A stretch of 64,000 bases of DNA from Tubiluchus corallicola (GCA_030141605.1 JAQGDQ010000156.1:62001-126000), one strand, 5' to 3'. Numbered from the stretch's first letter, positions 19,950-35,200 are shown. Program-made: numbers and translations. The notes: generated from the letters alone by a model not told the origin.

Positions 19950-20205
19950 ATGAAGTATCAAAGCTTAGGAGTGATAATACTGTGCTATTTTAGCAACTTT
20001 GTTGTACAAATATCGGCACAGTGTCCTCAAAACTTCTACGGAGAGCACTGCTCTGTCTTCTGTGAGCCTGAAGACGGTTGTTCTGGTCATTACACCTGTA
20101 ATCAAGAAACAGGTGAAAAAGTGTGCTTGCGTGGATGGTCAGGTGAAGGCTGTGCGCAAAAAAGAGGGAATTTCTGGGCACCTGGCGTCAACGATTGTCA
20201 TTTAG
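19950..20205 (+). CDS. giant gene exon 1: signal peptide and DSL domain
   Basis: The ATG at 19950 opens a hydrophobic signal peptide (LGVIILCYFSNFVVQ). Then come CPQNFYGEHC, GHYTC and CLRGWSGEGC, the classic DSL framework. The mature chain starts almost directly at the DSL domain, so the MNNL domain of canonical Notch ligands is missing. An extra Cys sits in EDGCSGHYTC. Donor TTAG|GTAAAA, phase 1. Confidence 0.85.
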
Positions 20206-23200
20206 GTAAAATTTGCCATTATATTAATCCCATTGAAGTATAAGCTATATAAATTTATGTAAAGCAAGGCTTTTAAGGATGTTTTAAACCTGATTATACC
20301 CTAATAGGCATTGAATACTGTACAGTGGTAGTAGGCGACTCTTGGACAGTTGTCCTTCTATATGCTACTTTCCTTTAGTCACAGTTTAGTGGTTTCCGCC
20401 TCCACACGACCATATAGTGACAATTTTTACTTCAATTTCCAAACGATGCTGAAGTTTAGGTTTATCGAACGGCATTCATTGCAACAAGCTTATTGAAAGA
20501 CTGGAGTTTCATTGCTACTGATAATGATGTAAGCCCTCCGGTAAAGATATAATGATGCTACACCATTTAATTAGAAATGAGTGCGTCTTTATGCGTGCTG
20601 CATTTAAAAATTTGTGTGTATAAGAATGGCTTATAACTAATTACTTTCATAAAATCTTTCCTATAATATAATAGCTGAATCTGCAGTATGCAAAAATGCT
20701 TATGCTAAGATTATTATAAAGCTAATTTATAATAATAACACTAATTGATTCTTAATGACAAGAACTCTAATTTGATAATAATCTAATAACAATAATTATG
20801 ATTTAGAGTTGTTGCTAACAAACTCCAACTTCCAATTCTGTTTTGACTATTATAAATTTTGCTTCCAAGTTTTATATCATATTGCAATTGTTTCCCTGAG
20901 AGGAAAAACCTCAACTTTCATGAGCCCTATGCCCATGATCGTCAATTTGGGTTTTAATTTTCTACATTTCAAAAATCCCAGTTATGAGGAAACACTGAAA
21001 TTCTAGGACGTTCGTGATCTCGACGTATGTCTGATTTTACCGATTTCAGCTCTATATTGCAACTATAACGCATCTACACACAAGAAGCAGCACTTAAGGA
21101 AATAATAAACTTACAACTAATAATAGGTTTAACACTCGTCTTTACTGAAAATCCTTACAAAAGAACTAAACTCGAGCACGTCCTAATTTATATCGTGAGA
21201 ACTCGTATTTGTGTACAAACTGAAATCGGCCAGAAAACGTTAAATGTTCTATACTGGGCAATTACGTGCAACCTTTACCCAATTTTAAACTCTCTCAGGC
21301 GTGTGGTAACTGTTGCAGCCACATCCAGCAATTATACCACCAGTTCTTCATGGTCTAGTTAAACGTGGTTATTTGCACCTTGATGACCCTACCTACCTAC
21401 TTTCTACCAATGTCGAGGTTTAATTAATTCAAAAGGATGTTGATCACAATTTTCGGTGACGTTGTCAATGGTTGGTTACTGTGATAAATGTGAAGCGGAT
21501 GCCAGTATCCTGAAGTTAATCTTATCTTTTAGCTTTCTTTGTTCACCGTGTTTACCTTGGCGGGCTGAAGTGTTACCTGCCTGCTCTTCCAGACTACTCC
21601 CATTTCATCGACTTTTGAAAGAGACAGTATTCGTATAAGCACTCTGGTGTGACACAGTAATTTGCAGATCGTGATGTGTCACGTCCACATCCATAATTTA
21701 TCTGTAATCTACGAACTTTATATGAATATACGTGGATATGTCCATAACTAGAATATCTGTCCTGTAAAAATGGCTCTTTTGGATACCTACAAAGCACAGT
21801 TGGTATTTGCTTTCTACTCGTACTAAAATGCACGAAAGTAAAGAATAAAAAGTTTGTGGCTGGTTAAAGTAATTTAACCAGAAACGCACTTTTACCAAAT
21901 GCACAACGTTGCCACAGCATGTAAATTTCATGATAAAATACATTTCAGTTGAGACTGTTGAACAGTCTCTTAGGACGTCCAAACTTTTTGCCATAAAATC
22001 ACTATAACTCGAATTAAATCACACATACATGTGGCTAGTCATATACATTGTGTCCCAGTTTCCGTTTAAAAGCATCAGCTTTCGCGAGATAGTGGAAAGA
22101 CTTATTCATTTTGGTGCAGTTGTGGAATGCACACAACTAGGCTTACGGGCGTAATTCAACTAAATATAATGAGCCTATATTCTACAGTAATTATTGCTAT
22201 CATTATAATAATAAAAAAGACAATGAATTAAACGTGTTATGCAAGTTATGGGTGTTACCATAATAGTTCAGAAATGTTGTGAAAACTTGAATTAAATTAC
22301 GTATACATGTAGCTATCGATGGATACATCTATGATATGGCCCGAGTCCTATATCTGCTTTTAGATATTCGCATCGCGGACATGCCTATAAAACTTCTGTA
22401 TGTACACCGGTTCTATATAGATGCTCTGCGCAGCGTTTAGACTAGCGAGTTTTCTTTCTGACAACAAACTCGCAAGTGTGAACTACTTTGCAAGTTACCT
22501 TCGGCAAGAAATTGCAAGCTGTAATTAAACACGCTTGCGAGTTAACATGACGAGAAAACTTGCTGGTCTGAACGCGCTGTTAGTATTTGGCAACGACAAA
22601 AAGTAAACGTGATCCATCCTATAAACGCACGAAAGTGAGAAGTATCCTCCTTAATATATTGTCGTGTATGCAGAAAATAATATGTGCCAGTGTTTAGAGG
22701 GGAGGCAAACCCCACCATTGTTTAAATGTAAATTCGTAAATTGCTTTAAAAGAGAAAACTTTGTAAGTGTTTTACAGCACCAGGTTACTAACTATATGTT
22801 AACTTGTCGTGGTAGTTTGATTTTTAATTAATTTTGCTATATCAATGTCTGTTAAGCAGGTAATAATTATGCAATGCTAGTATAGCTATACTGTAAATTG
22901 TTAAGAATGCCATGCAAATACTGTTAACTGTTATAGCCCTGCTAATAGAGGGCGCATGTATATATGTATATGCTCAAAATAAAGAGTTATAATAATAATA
23001 ATAACAATAATATTGTCCCACGTATCCTAACTTAACGTATTTATAATATATATATAATATTATATATATGTATTTGTGTATATGTGTATATATATATATA
23101 CATATAAAACCTAACCTACGCACTCGCGCCAGTTCAATGTTGCATAGATGATCATCCTTAATGAGTTAGGATCCGGTCCTGCCACGACCAATCAATAGTA

Positions 23201-26200
23201 GTGATAGGCTGTGTCACCGAATGCTAGATCAAGATTTGCAATGTATGGGGAAGTTAGAGCATGCAAGTAACTTCATAACATAAATGAGGTAGCTTCGAAA
23301 AACTGTGAATGAATTACATTGACGTTTACTGGCGTCGTTTACACGACATGCAATATAAGCCATGTGCCGGCATTTGTGTTAAGAACGGATTAATTTCAAT
23401 TCTTGTATAAATCCACTGCCATGTTTAGATACATGGATCGTATCACATTTCAGAACTGCCCTAGTTTCAGTTTAAAAGCAAACAACTTTCGCGTGATAGT
23501 GGAAAGATTTAGATTCATTTTGGTGCAGTTGTGGTATGCGTATACAACTAAGCCTAAAAGCGTCTTATAACATAATTATAATAACTCTTCCATAAGCTTA
23601 TATTCTACGATAATTATTGCTATCATTATAATAATAAGAAAGATAATGAATTGCAGTATTATGCAAGCTATGGGTTTTACCGTAACAGTTCGGAAATGTT
23701 GTAAAACCTATTTTGAATTATTTTCAAAAAGACCTTTAAAATCTTCAAAGATTTGCTTCTTGCCTTTTTGTCCTCGAAGACACGAGCTTTTTTTAACGTG
23801 CATTATTTGTTTATTTCTTTTCTTCATACGGAATTATACCCAACCCAAAGTAATATTATATAAACAATATATATATATAAAGAAATAATATATATATAAG
23901 AAATAAACAAATAATGTACGTTTAAAAAGGCTCGTGTCTTCGAGCTTTTACATATATGTTTTTATTATACACTCTATTTCACTTTGTGTATAATTTCGTA
24001 TGAAGAAAAGAAATAAACAAATAATATATGTTTGAGTAAAAAAGCTCGTGCCTTCGAACACAAAAAAGTAAGAGGCAAACCTTTGAAGATTTTAAAGGTC
24101 TTATATATATTGTTTTTATTATACACTGTATTTTACTCTGGGTATAATTCCGTATGAAGAAAATAAATAAACAAATATTATATATATATATATATATATA
24201 TGCGAGGGGTGTACCATGCACGCACGCAGGCAAGGAGTTCTAAATCGGTACAACTCGATTTGAGAAAAATTGACCAAATGATACCTTAGCATTTCAACGC
24301 ATGAAACACTTCAGAGAATTATTTTGCCTTGTTCTATTGCAAGATACAAGAGAAAATTTGTCAAAATCAACATCAACTTCTCTATGAATAATTTGGTAGC
24401 ATAAGATTAAATCTTTTTTGAATGTGTCTCTCTTCTAAAGATATTAAATTTAGAAACTCCAGACGCTTGGGATATGGCATATACATTAAATTACATCTAT
24501 AAAAGAAGCGACGAGCAAAGTATCGCTGGACACTGTTTTAATTGTTTTTATCCAAAATGCACATTTGCCATAAGTTATCAGAATTTCTGCGATGCACTTG
24601 TTATGAAAGCTATAATATGAAGTGAAAGGAATAACCGAGTGTATGCTTGGTAACCAAAGTTAAGCAACGCCGTGGATCTCGTTGAATGAATGGATGACCA
24701 CCAGGTTCAATACTCTAAGAGAGGTTTCATTCACCATAGTTTTTTTCTCTGTTTATTTCGTTGAGGGATCACGTATATTTACAAACAAACAGTAATTATT
24801 AATTATAAATACACGAATTATTTAGATTATGGATGTAAAATCCTCCAACCTGCTTTCCATTTTTTTCCCATGTTTAAACAATTCATGAATAAAATGCTGT
24901 GTTATTGAACCATAAAGAATGTTTGATATAATGACAACAGGTGTTAAAATCACTGAACCAGGAGGAAAAATAAACATCGAATAACCCTTTTTAGATTATC
25001 TTTTGTTACAATAACAAGCTCTTTAACTTTGCCGTTTTGACTCAGTGACGTCACTGGATGAAGGATTAAGTCTTTTTCCTGCACGTAACAGCTTAGCTAT
25101 ACTCTTGGCTTGACAGAAAACAAAGTTAAGCCAAATTAATAAAAAACTCTTAAAGTTGGAACTTCTTAGGTTTGTCTGTGCCGTGCGTAATCCGGTTATG
25201 CCTGCGTTTGTGGACTTTCTCGGTAACTTGTAGCCCATGGCAAGTTCATTGTCCAGTAAGATATGTGCGGGGAAAATGGTTAAATGATGTAGCTGTTTGC
25301 ACATACTATCGCAAAGCTTTACAAGAAGTATGCATGACTCGAATAGTTGAAAGACATAACAATTATTTATAGAGACAGTTGACATAGTACATGTGGACGT
25401 GAAGTCAGAATTCTTACAATGCGGGGGGCCTTAATCTGGAATTATCGGGTCATTCCCTGGTTTGTCCTGAGTTCGGCGGCCTGTGTATAACCCCATTCTC
25501 CGGTTCGAGGCCCGTATCTGGAAACACAAGTGGATATAGGTCTACCTTGTGTTTTATGTCTTAACATGTATGTTGTACTCCTATAGGTTAGTATAGGTGC
25601 AGCCTAGTTCCCCACAATTTTGAGGCCCTCTAGTTTGATAATGTTAAATTTTGGTAAAAAAAATCTGCTTTTCACTAGCGACTGTGTAAAAATATATGCT
25701 AATTTGGTTTGCAAAAATAGTAAAATAGTAGCTAAGTAGTATTAATTATGGAATATTTTTATTGACAAATAAAAGATTGATATTCGTTTTTACTTAAAGA
25801 GTTTGCAATAAGCTCTTATTTCAAGCTAGGTAAATGTAGGCTTTGTAATTGTATTTACGTAGCATCAGGATGCGCATGCGTTTTGGGGAGTGCGAAATAG
25901 ATAAAATAGGTTTATATTATCTTCAATGCAGCCGTTCATGCAGCCTGCGTATACGTTATTTTTTCTGCAGCTATTTTGTATTGATTTTTTCCGCAACTAT
26001 TCCGCAGATGAAAACGCATAGGCATCCGGAAACTCCATAGTGCTACGTAAACGCCACCTGTCTTTATATTTTCACATTTTTAATGTAACCCTTTACCTTG
26101 AGCAACCATTAATCGAGTTTGAACGAATTGTATAAAAATGGTTGTAACTCTGAATTGCTATAATGAAATATATATTAATAGTGACTTGTACTAATGTTAT

Positions 26201-29200
26201 CCGTAAAATCGTTGTTAAAATGAGTAACAGTGTGTAAGTAGGTCCATATAGATTATGTGTGATAATGACATAACCGACATAACGACGAAACAGATTATGA
26301 AGTGGATTTCGACATTAATGCATTTAAAACACTGTTCTTTTTCATAATTTGCGAAAAAAGATCAGTTGCTTTTAATAACAGTGAATACAGTAATCTGCTG
26401 AGGCACTGTAATTACCGTAAGTTCGGGTATTTATTACTACGATTATAAGATTGATTTTTTATTATTACAAAAACATTGAATATGTATGGCCTGCTGTTAA
26501 TTCTAATACACAATGCTTTTTGTATACTAAGTGTATTCAGTTGATTTAAATTATGCAGCGTTTTTCTTTGTCATCAATAACTTTTTCATAACTTTAAGCA
26601 CTGTTCTGTTTTGATACCAATTATTAAAACATACGTCGGCGTTCGATACACCGCCAGCCAAAAAAGAGTGGCATTATAGCTTGACACACTAAACGTGTAG
26701 ATGTGTACACAGTAGGAGGTGCTAGTTTTATAGAGAAGTAATTGAATTGCCCGTGAAGTAGTTTAATTTCCAAACTTTTGGTGTATATCATAATAATAAA
26801 CTTTTAAGCAATAAGTAATGATGCCTAAATAAATTGTACATATGTCCGGCATGAAGTTTTCGAATTCCCCAATAACTGCAAGTAGAACGTAATAATAAGC
26901 TAATTTTCAGTCGCGTGACTGAACGAAAACTACAAATCATGAGCTGAATGAAAACTTGTTGAATAGTTGCATTTTTATTACAGCTGGATTAGTATACAGA
27001 AATTGAATTGATAAGCCGACGCATGGCAAATACGAGAAAATACGTGTATACTCTCACTAACCCAGTTTCATTACACTCTACTAATCTGCAGTTGTAACTG
27101 TCCCGTGTTTCCAGTGGAGAAATACAATCAGCAACTTATCAACTTATTAGGCACCTAGCTGGATCTGATTACAGGTGCATTACAATAATTTACCTTTACA
27201 ATATAGCGTGAAATGCTTAACGTGAGTGGCGGTTCCAAACAACAAGGGAGCTAGAAGACGGTGGCACATCATATTATCAGAAATATTTTTTTTCAAATCA
27301 TTTGAAGTTCAGGCTGGACGTTAATGGCATGCAGAGTGTAATAACAAGTCTATAAACCGTATACGGCTAACTAAATCTGGTAAATTGTGACAAACTAATT
27401 TTATGTATAGTTACTTTATTGTAATTGCAGTACGAAATACGAATTTACATCATTCTTCATTCAGCAGATGAAAATATTCAAGCGTTAGTGTTAACCGCCC
27501 ATTTTGGCTCAACTAACCATTTGTCTCGTGATTTGTGACTCTTTTTTAGCCCTGCACTCGTTCGTGAAAGTGACATGGCGCTTAACTGCACAGCTATAAG
27601 CACCAAGAACATGTTTATGACCTATTTTATTGTCGATGACAAGTTTTAAAAAACGTGATAAAAATGTTGTGAACTTTAACAAAAACGTGTAAACCAGGAA
27701 GCGTTTTCCTGAATCTGCAGGTTGACCGTGGCCAGGCTTGCAGACCTCGTAGAATATGATTGTAACAATGCCACTAGCTCATTAGCAACGTTGAGAAACT
27801 AGAAGGCAATTAATTAATCAGTTTTAAATGAAATAAAGTTACTGTGTGTTTTATTCTGTGTGTCTTTGATTACAGTGTACGAACATAATGATTAAAAATT
27901 AGTGTTTTGTTTTGAATACGTTGTTTATGGACCAGGATTGTACGTTCATCCTACAGGTCAATAATTAATGTCAAAACTAATGTTAGGTTCTGTAGATTGT
28001 ATTAAACAAATTATAACAGTTAATGAAAAACTGATGATAACTGACGCTTCTCTACTCTTCTCGATTAATTATTTGTAGATTGTACTTTCCATGTGCTGTA
28101 ACAGCATGCTTGACTGTCTGATTGCATAATTTTTATTATCGTCCAAATTTTAATATTAATAACAACAATATTAGTAACTAAGGTTGTAATTATATCTCGT
28201 TTTCCCATTGGTGTGTTCAGCTTAGATGTTTTTAATGCATCTTAGAGCGAAGTCATGAATTCCCTGTAAGAAATTTGGTAACATAATCTAAATGTCAGAC
28301 ATTATTTAAACACGATAATGTCTAAATCTAAAAAAATGCATTCTGTACTAAGTTGTTTACGCCCACCATTATGATATTACATACATACCCTAGAAAATAT
28401 TATATGGATACCTTAGAAAAGCCCAAAATGAGATTAAAATTTTGTAAAATGCATTGAAATTTAATAATTTGATTGAATTTTGGATGATCAGAATAAAATT
28501 TTTGTACGTTCTAAAGTCATATCTAACTTTGTACTGGAAAGATAGCTCTCGAAATTCTATATAAAACCTTTTATAAAATTTAGAAAACAAGATTATGCTT
28601 AAATACATTATACGTACTTAATCAGTAAAGAGTAATCCCTCAAAACCTTCATGAATCCAACAAACATCGATCTCCGATCATGTTAATTTATCATAGCCTA
28701 GTGAATTTTCACTTTCAGTTAATTAAATTCAATTGAAAGTTGGATCGAACAGCCATAGAGTTACATTCTATTTTGATTTGCTGTACGAAGCAAAATAATG
28801 GTTTTTCATATTGTGGTACCCACTACCCACCCACATTTCAGACTTTTTCCGTCTGCAACCAGGCGTTGTTGTCTTGTTGCGGCATAGAAATCTTCTATAG
28901 CTATAGCACAATGGGTGCGTGCGCTAATCATAGGAAATCATCGTCACGTGAACAGTAATTTGCTAGCAACGTAGCCGTGCGGTTGTTTTCAATGTAGCAG
29001 TAGTCAGTTATTTTAGTGCTTTTCTCTTTCATACTTTAGGCCTAATGTTTAATGAGATTCTTTTAATTTATCTAACTTATGCCTGTGATGAGAAACTGCA
29101 TTTGTTTGTAGCAGCGCGTTGCTTAGTTAATTTGCGGGGTTTTGTCTATTTCTAAAACTATCAATCATTCTTCTACTGTAGTCTGTAGTATTACCAGGTA

Positions 29201-32200
29201 CTCTAACGTTTCTATCAAGTCAGTTCCAATCATTTATTTTTATCCCTGCCATAAAAACAAACACAAGTAATATCCATCTAAATGGGATGGGGTGGCGCAA
29301 AAACATAACATTGCTGAATCAGCCATCAATCAGTATGAATGACATACTACTATGCAGCTGACTTTTTCCCAAAGTGATAGAGTGGTACTTTGAAAATAAA
29401 GGCAATGATGACTGGGGTAATTAAGTATAATTCGGTGACCTGAACAGCCTGTCCTTTGGTCACAAACTAGATATCAGTGTGTTCGTAAGAATATTCAGGA
29501 GTAAGAACATACACAAATTAAATTATATGCCCTGGAAATCTACATCGATTAACTAAAACAATCTTACTTTCAGAAAAGAGACTAAGTCTTGCGAAATAGG
29601 ATAACCTTTCTGTGTTTCTTGTGGTACTGCTGTATAAGTTTCCACAAACAAATGATGTCAATGTCTTTTCAAAATTCAAATCTAATTACTAATGGTCAAA
29701 AATTTTTGTAATTATAAAATATTTTGTGAAGGTTCTTCTTCTTAAGTTAGGAAACTTTATACATCCCACTTAACTCATGATTCCTTGTACTTGAGTGGCT
29801 TTCCGTGAGATCATTGTTAAATTTACTCTAGGTCTGTAGTCTGTTAGAAACAAAGATTTAGCTAGATGTTAAATTGCTTTATGGATACTATGATCTGTCT
29901 CACTGAGCCACAACAGGAGGAGACAGTCTTTCAAATTTTTAGGATGGGTACTAGACCATTAAATTGTCCTAGTGTTTGTGGAAGTATCATTTATGAAATG
30001 CCAGTTAACTATGAGTACATGGGAAGCATTCGGGTTTGTGACAGTCTTCTTAGGATATATAGTATGTACATAATATTAATAAATTAGCATGAGTCATCAT
30101 ATTTGGAACCTTCTTCATAGTTCTTGTACTGCTTTTCACATCTATGAGATCCATCCACTAACTATGTAAACTTCAGAAAACTGACTAGAATGTAGGCCAT
30201 TTCTAAGTCTTTAACTGTTAAAGATTTGCCCTTCTTTCCAGTCATCACTATTTTGAATCATTCAGGAAGGTTTCCCCACCAGCATTGATTTGCACTACAA
30301 TTCAAAAACTGCAAGGGGCTTTGCAAACAAATTGTGCCGGATAGGGGCAAATTTTAGAGATATAGTCATCCAGTCAGTGACCTTGTGTAGGCCGCTTAAG
30401 GTCGGCAAAGCTAGTTTTCTGAAAAGATAAGTTTAAGAAGGCAAGTAAAAATTGAAAAGAGTTAGAATACCTTAGAATCAGAGTGAAAGCTGATCATTTT
30501 GCACTTCGATTTGCCAAATATATTATTGTCTTGTTTTTGCTGTGACGTGCAATGTTGCAGGACAGGGCCTGGCAGCCAATACCTGTTTTAACATTATGAA
30601 ATGTTTAAAAGTCATTGATATCTTAGCAGAGTCACTACCTATTCCAACTCCAGGAGGGCATTCAGGGTGACCTGTCTTATGCCTTGACAATGGCTGAGTG
30701 ACTTTCAGAATGACTGAGACATTCACATGCCAAAAACATTCATCATTTGTTTTGTTTATATATGCCTGGTATTACCTCCATGTGAAAATACAAACAATTC
30801 CTGCAATTAATTTATTATAATTGTTGACCTAGTTCTGACTCAGGAGTAAAAGAGCAGGGCAAAGATAAAACATTTAAGCTGATGTCCACCTTTCACTGCA
30901 AGACAGATATACTGACAGTTAGTTTTGGGGATGTTTAGATGGTTTATAATAAGAGACTGTCACAAAAAAGTGGCAGTACCTTGAAGCACAGCTGCATATT
31001 TAATGCATGGCAAACACTAGAGGTCATGTGTGTGGTGTATTAAGCGAGTAATGAACAGGTAAATTTTTTCACATTGACAATACTTGTAATTGTTAAAACT
31101 GCGCTGAATTTTGCATTGACAGCATTATGTTTGGTTTTTTTTTCATTGTAGGACATCGTTGTCAAAATGGAGCCACTTGTGTGTACCTGGGTCCTAGGCT
31201 GACAGACTACTACTGTTGTTGTGCGCCCGGATATGAAGGTTTGGAGTGTGCTCAAGAGATTGATGCGTGTGCTTCATTACCGTGCATTAATGGAGGCACA
31301 TGCAGAAAGAGGTCTCCTGGAGATTTCAGATGTGACTGTCCTTCTAAGTATGTACGATCTTTGACGTTTCTGCTCTTTAATGTAAGCCGGTTGACATAGC
31401 TAAGAATTTCTTTGTCTTTAAAAAAACAAGTGCGTCATTGTGCGATTGAGTATTTTGTGCTTGAATATTATCTGTTTAAATTAGGCCGAATTCAAAGCTT
31501 GGATTCCTTTTAACAAATACCTTTACTATGTAAATTGATTTTAACAAAAGAAAAATGTAGCCATAATATTCTACCTAAATTGCACCTTTTCTCCCAAGAA
31601 TTTAGATCAAGTTGCACTTAAACTCACGATCATTTTGAATAACTTGGATTTGAATGTAGGTGTAAATTATATCGTAACTTTTCGCTTTAAATTTGATTAA
31701 TAACTATGCAACATTGGTAACTATAAAGGATGTGCGAAGTCATGGGATGGTGTCACAAAAATTAATTGTCAAACAAAAGTTAGAATTGTCACTGTGAACT
31801 TATCTTTTTCAGAAATTTTGAGTTTAGTTAGAACTCTGATGTAAACCCTTTTTTTATTACGTTACTATTTTTCTGATTGGCACTTTTTTCATATAAGCCT
31901 GATAAAACAGAAGCAATTTTCCTGTTTAATTGCAAAGCATGTCATCAATGATCTTCACTCTGATGTTGTTTTTTCTATTATTCAGTTACTATGGACGACA
32001 GTGTGAACAAGATGCAACCTCTCTGTCATGCAACGACGCTCCATGTGAAAACAATGGCCACTGCACTGACACCAACAATGGTTTTAGGTGTCATTGTTTA
32101 CTTGAATACCAAGGCTTTACCTGTGCCGAAAAAATTACCTGTGTGGACGAACCATGTTTGAACGGTGGTACTTGTCAGGATGATGGCAGCGGCGGGTTTT

Positions 32201-35200
32201 TCTGCCATTGTGAATACAATTACAAAGGCCGGACTTGTAGCGAGCAGAAAACGTGTGACGACATTCCTTGTCGTTTTGGCGGCACCTGTCATCCTCACCC
32301 TACGCTAGGGTTCACATGCGAATGCGATGTGTATGTTAAAGGAAAGGCCTGTCATTTATCTACAACGTGTGAGGACAACCCTTGTGCGCCGTGGGCAGAA
32401 TGTGTTGATGATAATTTCCTAGGCTTTAGCTGCATATGTCCAGTAAATTATCAAGGGCCGCAGTGTTACGAATGTGCTCCAGGTTACGGTGGTGAACGAT
32501 GTGAAACCCAGTATCTAACCAGCACCATCAGCTTACCACGTCCAAACCGGGTCATAACTAGTTACTACACGAGCTATGTTACAGAACCTGCTCCTAGATT
32601 TGCCACTAGCTATTATACGATTTCGCCAGCTGAAAGAGTTGATCCGACTAGGTACATCACCAGCTATGTAACGAGCTTCATTAATCCACAAGCTGTGGAT
32701 CGGACTAGGTACATAACTAGTTATGTAACGAGCTTCATTAATCCGCAAGCTGTTGATCCGACTAGATACATAACTAGCTATGTTACCAGTTATCTTCCCG
32801 TCTCGCCAAATTATGTCACAAGTTACTATACTAGCTTCCTTGAACCAAAAGCGAGCATATACAATCCAAGTGGAGGCGGACTGCTTATTGATTTTTTAAA
32901 TCAAGGTGTTGGTCAACCTCAGGCCACTCCCACATTTGGAGTATCGTCCGCTACGCGGGTCTTTGAAAATATATTTGTAGCCCCGCCAGAAACAGGACCG
33001 CTGCTTGATTCTAAAGGTAAGGTCAGCGGGGACGTATTGCCTGGCGATTTGTTTGAACCCACCGATCCTCTAGATGCAAGGGAAGAGAAATACATTACCA
33101 GTACCATCGTAAGAGGTGGACAGACACAGTTAGTACTTCTTCGTGAAGAAGTGGAGACATACACTAGTTATAGAACTAGTCTTGCATATCCTGGTCAAAC
33201 TGCCCCATTCCTCTATTCAACAATACCTCTAACAAGCTACATTACCCGTACTTTGGATCCTATTTATCAGACTAGTTATATAACCCAGGAACATCCAGTG
33301 AGAAGTACCCGCTATTTTACCAGCACACGTACATATGGTGGTGGAATTCCTCCTGAACGAACAACCTTCTATTTGACCAGCACAGTTTCACCCCCACGCA
33401 GCACTCGTTACATAACCAGCACAATAACTTTGGACGAGCGTCCGTTTACCCCGCCAGTGAGCACGCAGTTTATTACGAGTACCGTTGCGCCACCTCGCAG
33501 TACACGTTACATCACTAGCACAATCACGCTCGATGCTGGAAGCGCACAAGTCAGATCCAGAGACGATGACACCTCCACAGCTGAACGAACTGTTAGGGAG
33601 CAGAGGTTTAGGACGCTGTACAGCACAGTTGATAGACCGGTACAGTTTGTGACGAGTACAGTTTCAGCAGCAGAAGTAGAACCTTCTCGAGTCACGAGGT
33701 TTGTTTGTTAAGTTATGTTGCCCTTATGTCGAACCTTAAATGATTCGAACTGACCTAAAATTATTTTCGAAAAAGAAAATGCCAGTGATTTATTTGTTAC
33801 AAATAGCCAGGCTGTATTGATTGTGTTTAAGTTCTGTATCTACAGTGTGTAACTAAAGAAATGCGTGCTTTTCACAGGGTGCTTACAAGCACAGTACAGC
33901 CAGATGCTGTCACTAGCTATTACACCACTACAGTTGCACCGGTGCCTCTGGCTACACCAACTTTAGAACCAAGCTTTTCGAGTGCTACTGACTTATTCTC
34001 CTCTGTGACACCTGACCTTGGTAAGTTGATGACTCCACACCCTAGTAACTGTCACTGATGCTGTCACTGGTGACTAACTGATTGGGCATGAGCTATAAAA
34101 ATGTTACAAAAGAGATTTTAATTTGCTTTCCTAGTTTGATTGATATTTTTGATGATCAAGTGTGTGGCTTTGTGAGTGAAACATAAACTAAACACTAATT
34201 AGGCATTCTGGTATTCACTTAATTTTTTATGCTTCCAGTAAGCATTGCTAATGAAGAACAGATGCTTATGGTTTATAAGGAATATTAGGTAATGTGATAA
34301 AGTAATGATTACTACCTTACTAGTCTAAACATGTATTGTCGCAGATTGATGTATTTTTTCTGTTGTATAATTGAAACACTTTGGTATGTGTAGGTCAACG
34401 TACACCAACTCCACCAGATCAGACTATTCGTGCAACTCCGACTCTACCTCCTAGGACCACTACTCCAGTATGTCTTGTTACGTTTTTAACTAACTTTGGA
34501 AATTTAGGATGTGGTAATCTGTATGTAGTGCACTATGCTCATTCAGTCAGAATACAGTATAACATAACTATAGCGAACAAGATTTATTGCGAACACACTG
34601 GTAATGCGAACTCACAAAAAAGAACGAACTTTCATCATTTATTTAACTAGTATATTAGCTTTGAATACAGCGTACTCGGTTATTACATATTGTGGACTTT
34701 TTGTCGGGCCTTATTGGCTGTATTATTATGTATTTGTAAGTTTTTATTGCATACTACTTTACCTTTGCCAGCCATTTCTAAATTAATTTACTGTTAAATT
34801 TTATCCACCATTCCTGGTGCTGCAAAAAATTGTTGGACATGCATCATGTGGAATTGTTAACATGCCATGTCAAAAGGTCATTTCGCGTACTAGCTGTATA
34901 AAAACAATGAGTCACTTAGCGGCTTGGCACCCCTGCTGTTTCATGTACCTGCACTGATAGCACACTGCTGAGGTAATTCAAGTGATGAATCTTACTGCAG
35001 TTACTTTGCTGCAATTTTTCAAATACCAGAGACAAACAAATTGAGTGACTTTTTTGAAGCTCAGTGTTTATATAGCCCCGGTGATTTACTGTACATGCTG
35101 TCAAAGTTTTTATGCTGCTGCGTGCATTAAACTAGTAATAAAATAATTATGCCCTCCACATTTTGAGTTATCATTGCATCTTTTTATAATGTGGAAATGT

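Larger units (their letters stand above)
20206..31151. other. intron 1 of the giant gene, 10.9 kb
   Basis: It splits the DSL exon from the EGF exons. It contains a hAT family A fragment near 25583-25800, two related copies at 22050-22290 and 23455-23715, a palindromic (TA)n-rich region to 24205, a 5S-like segment near 24640 and a B-box-like CCGGTTCGAGGCC near 25500. ORFs of 60-120 codons occur on both strands without recognisable domains. Confidence 0.55.
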
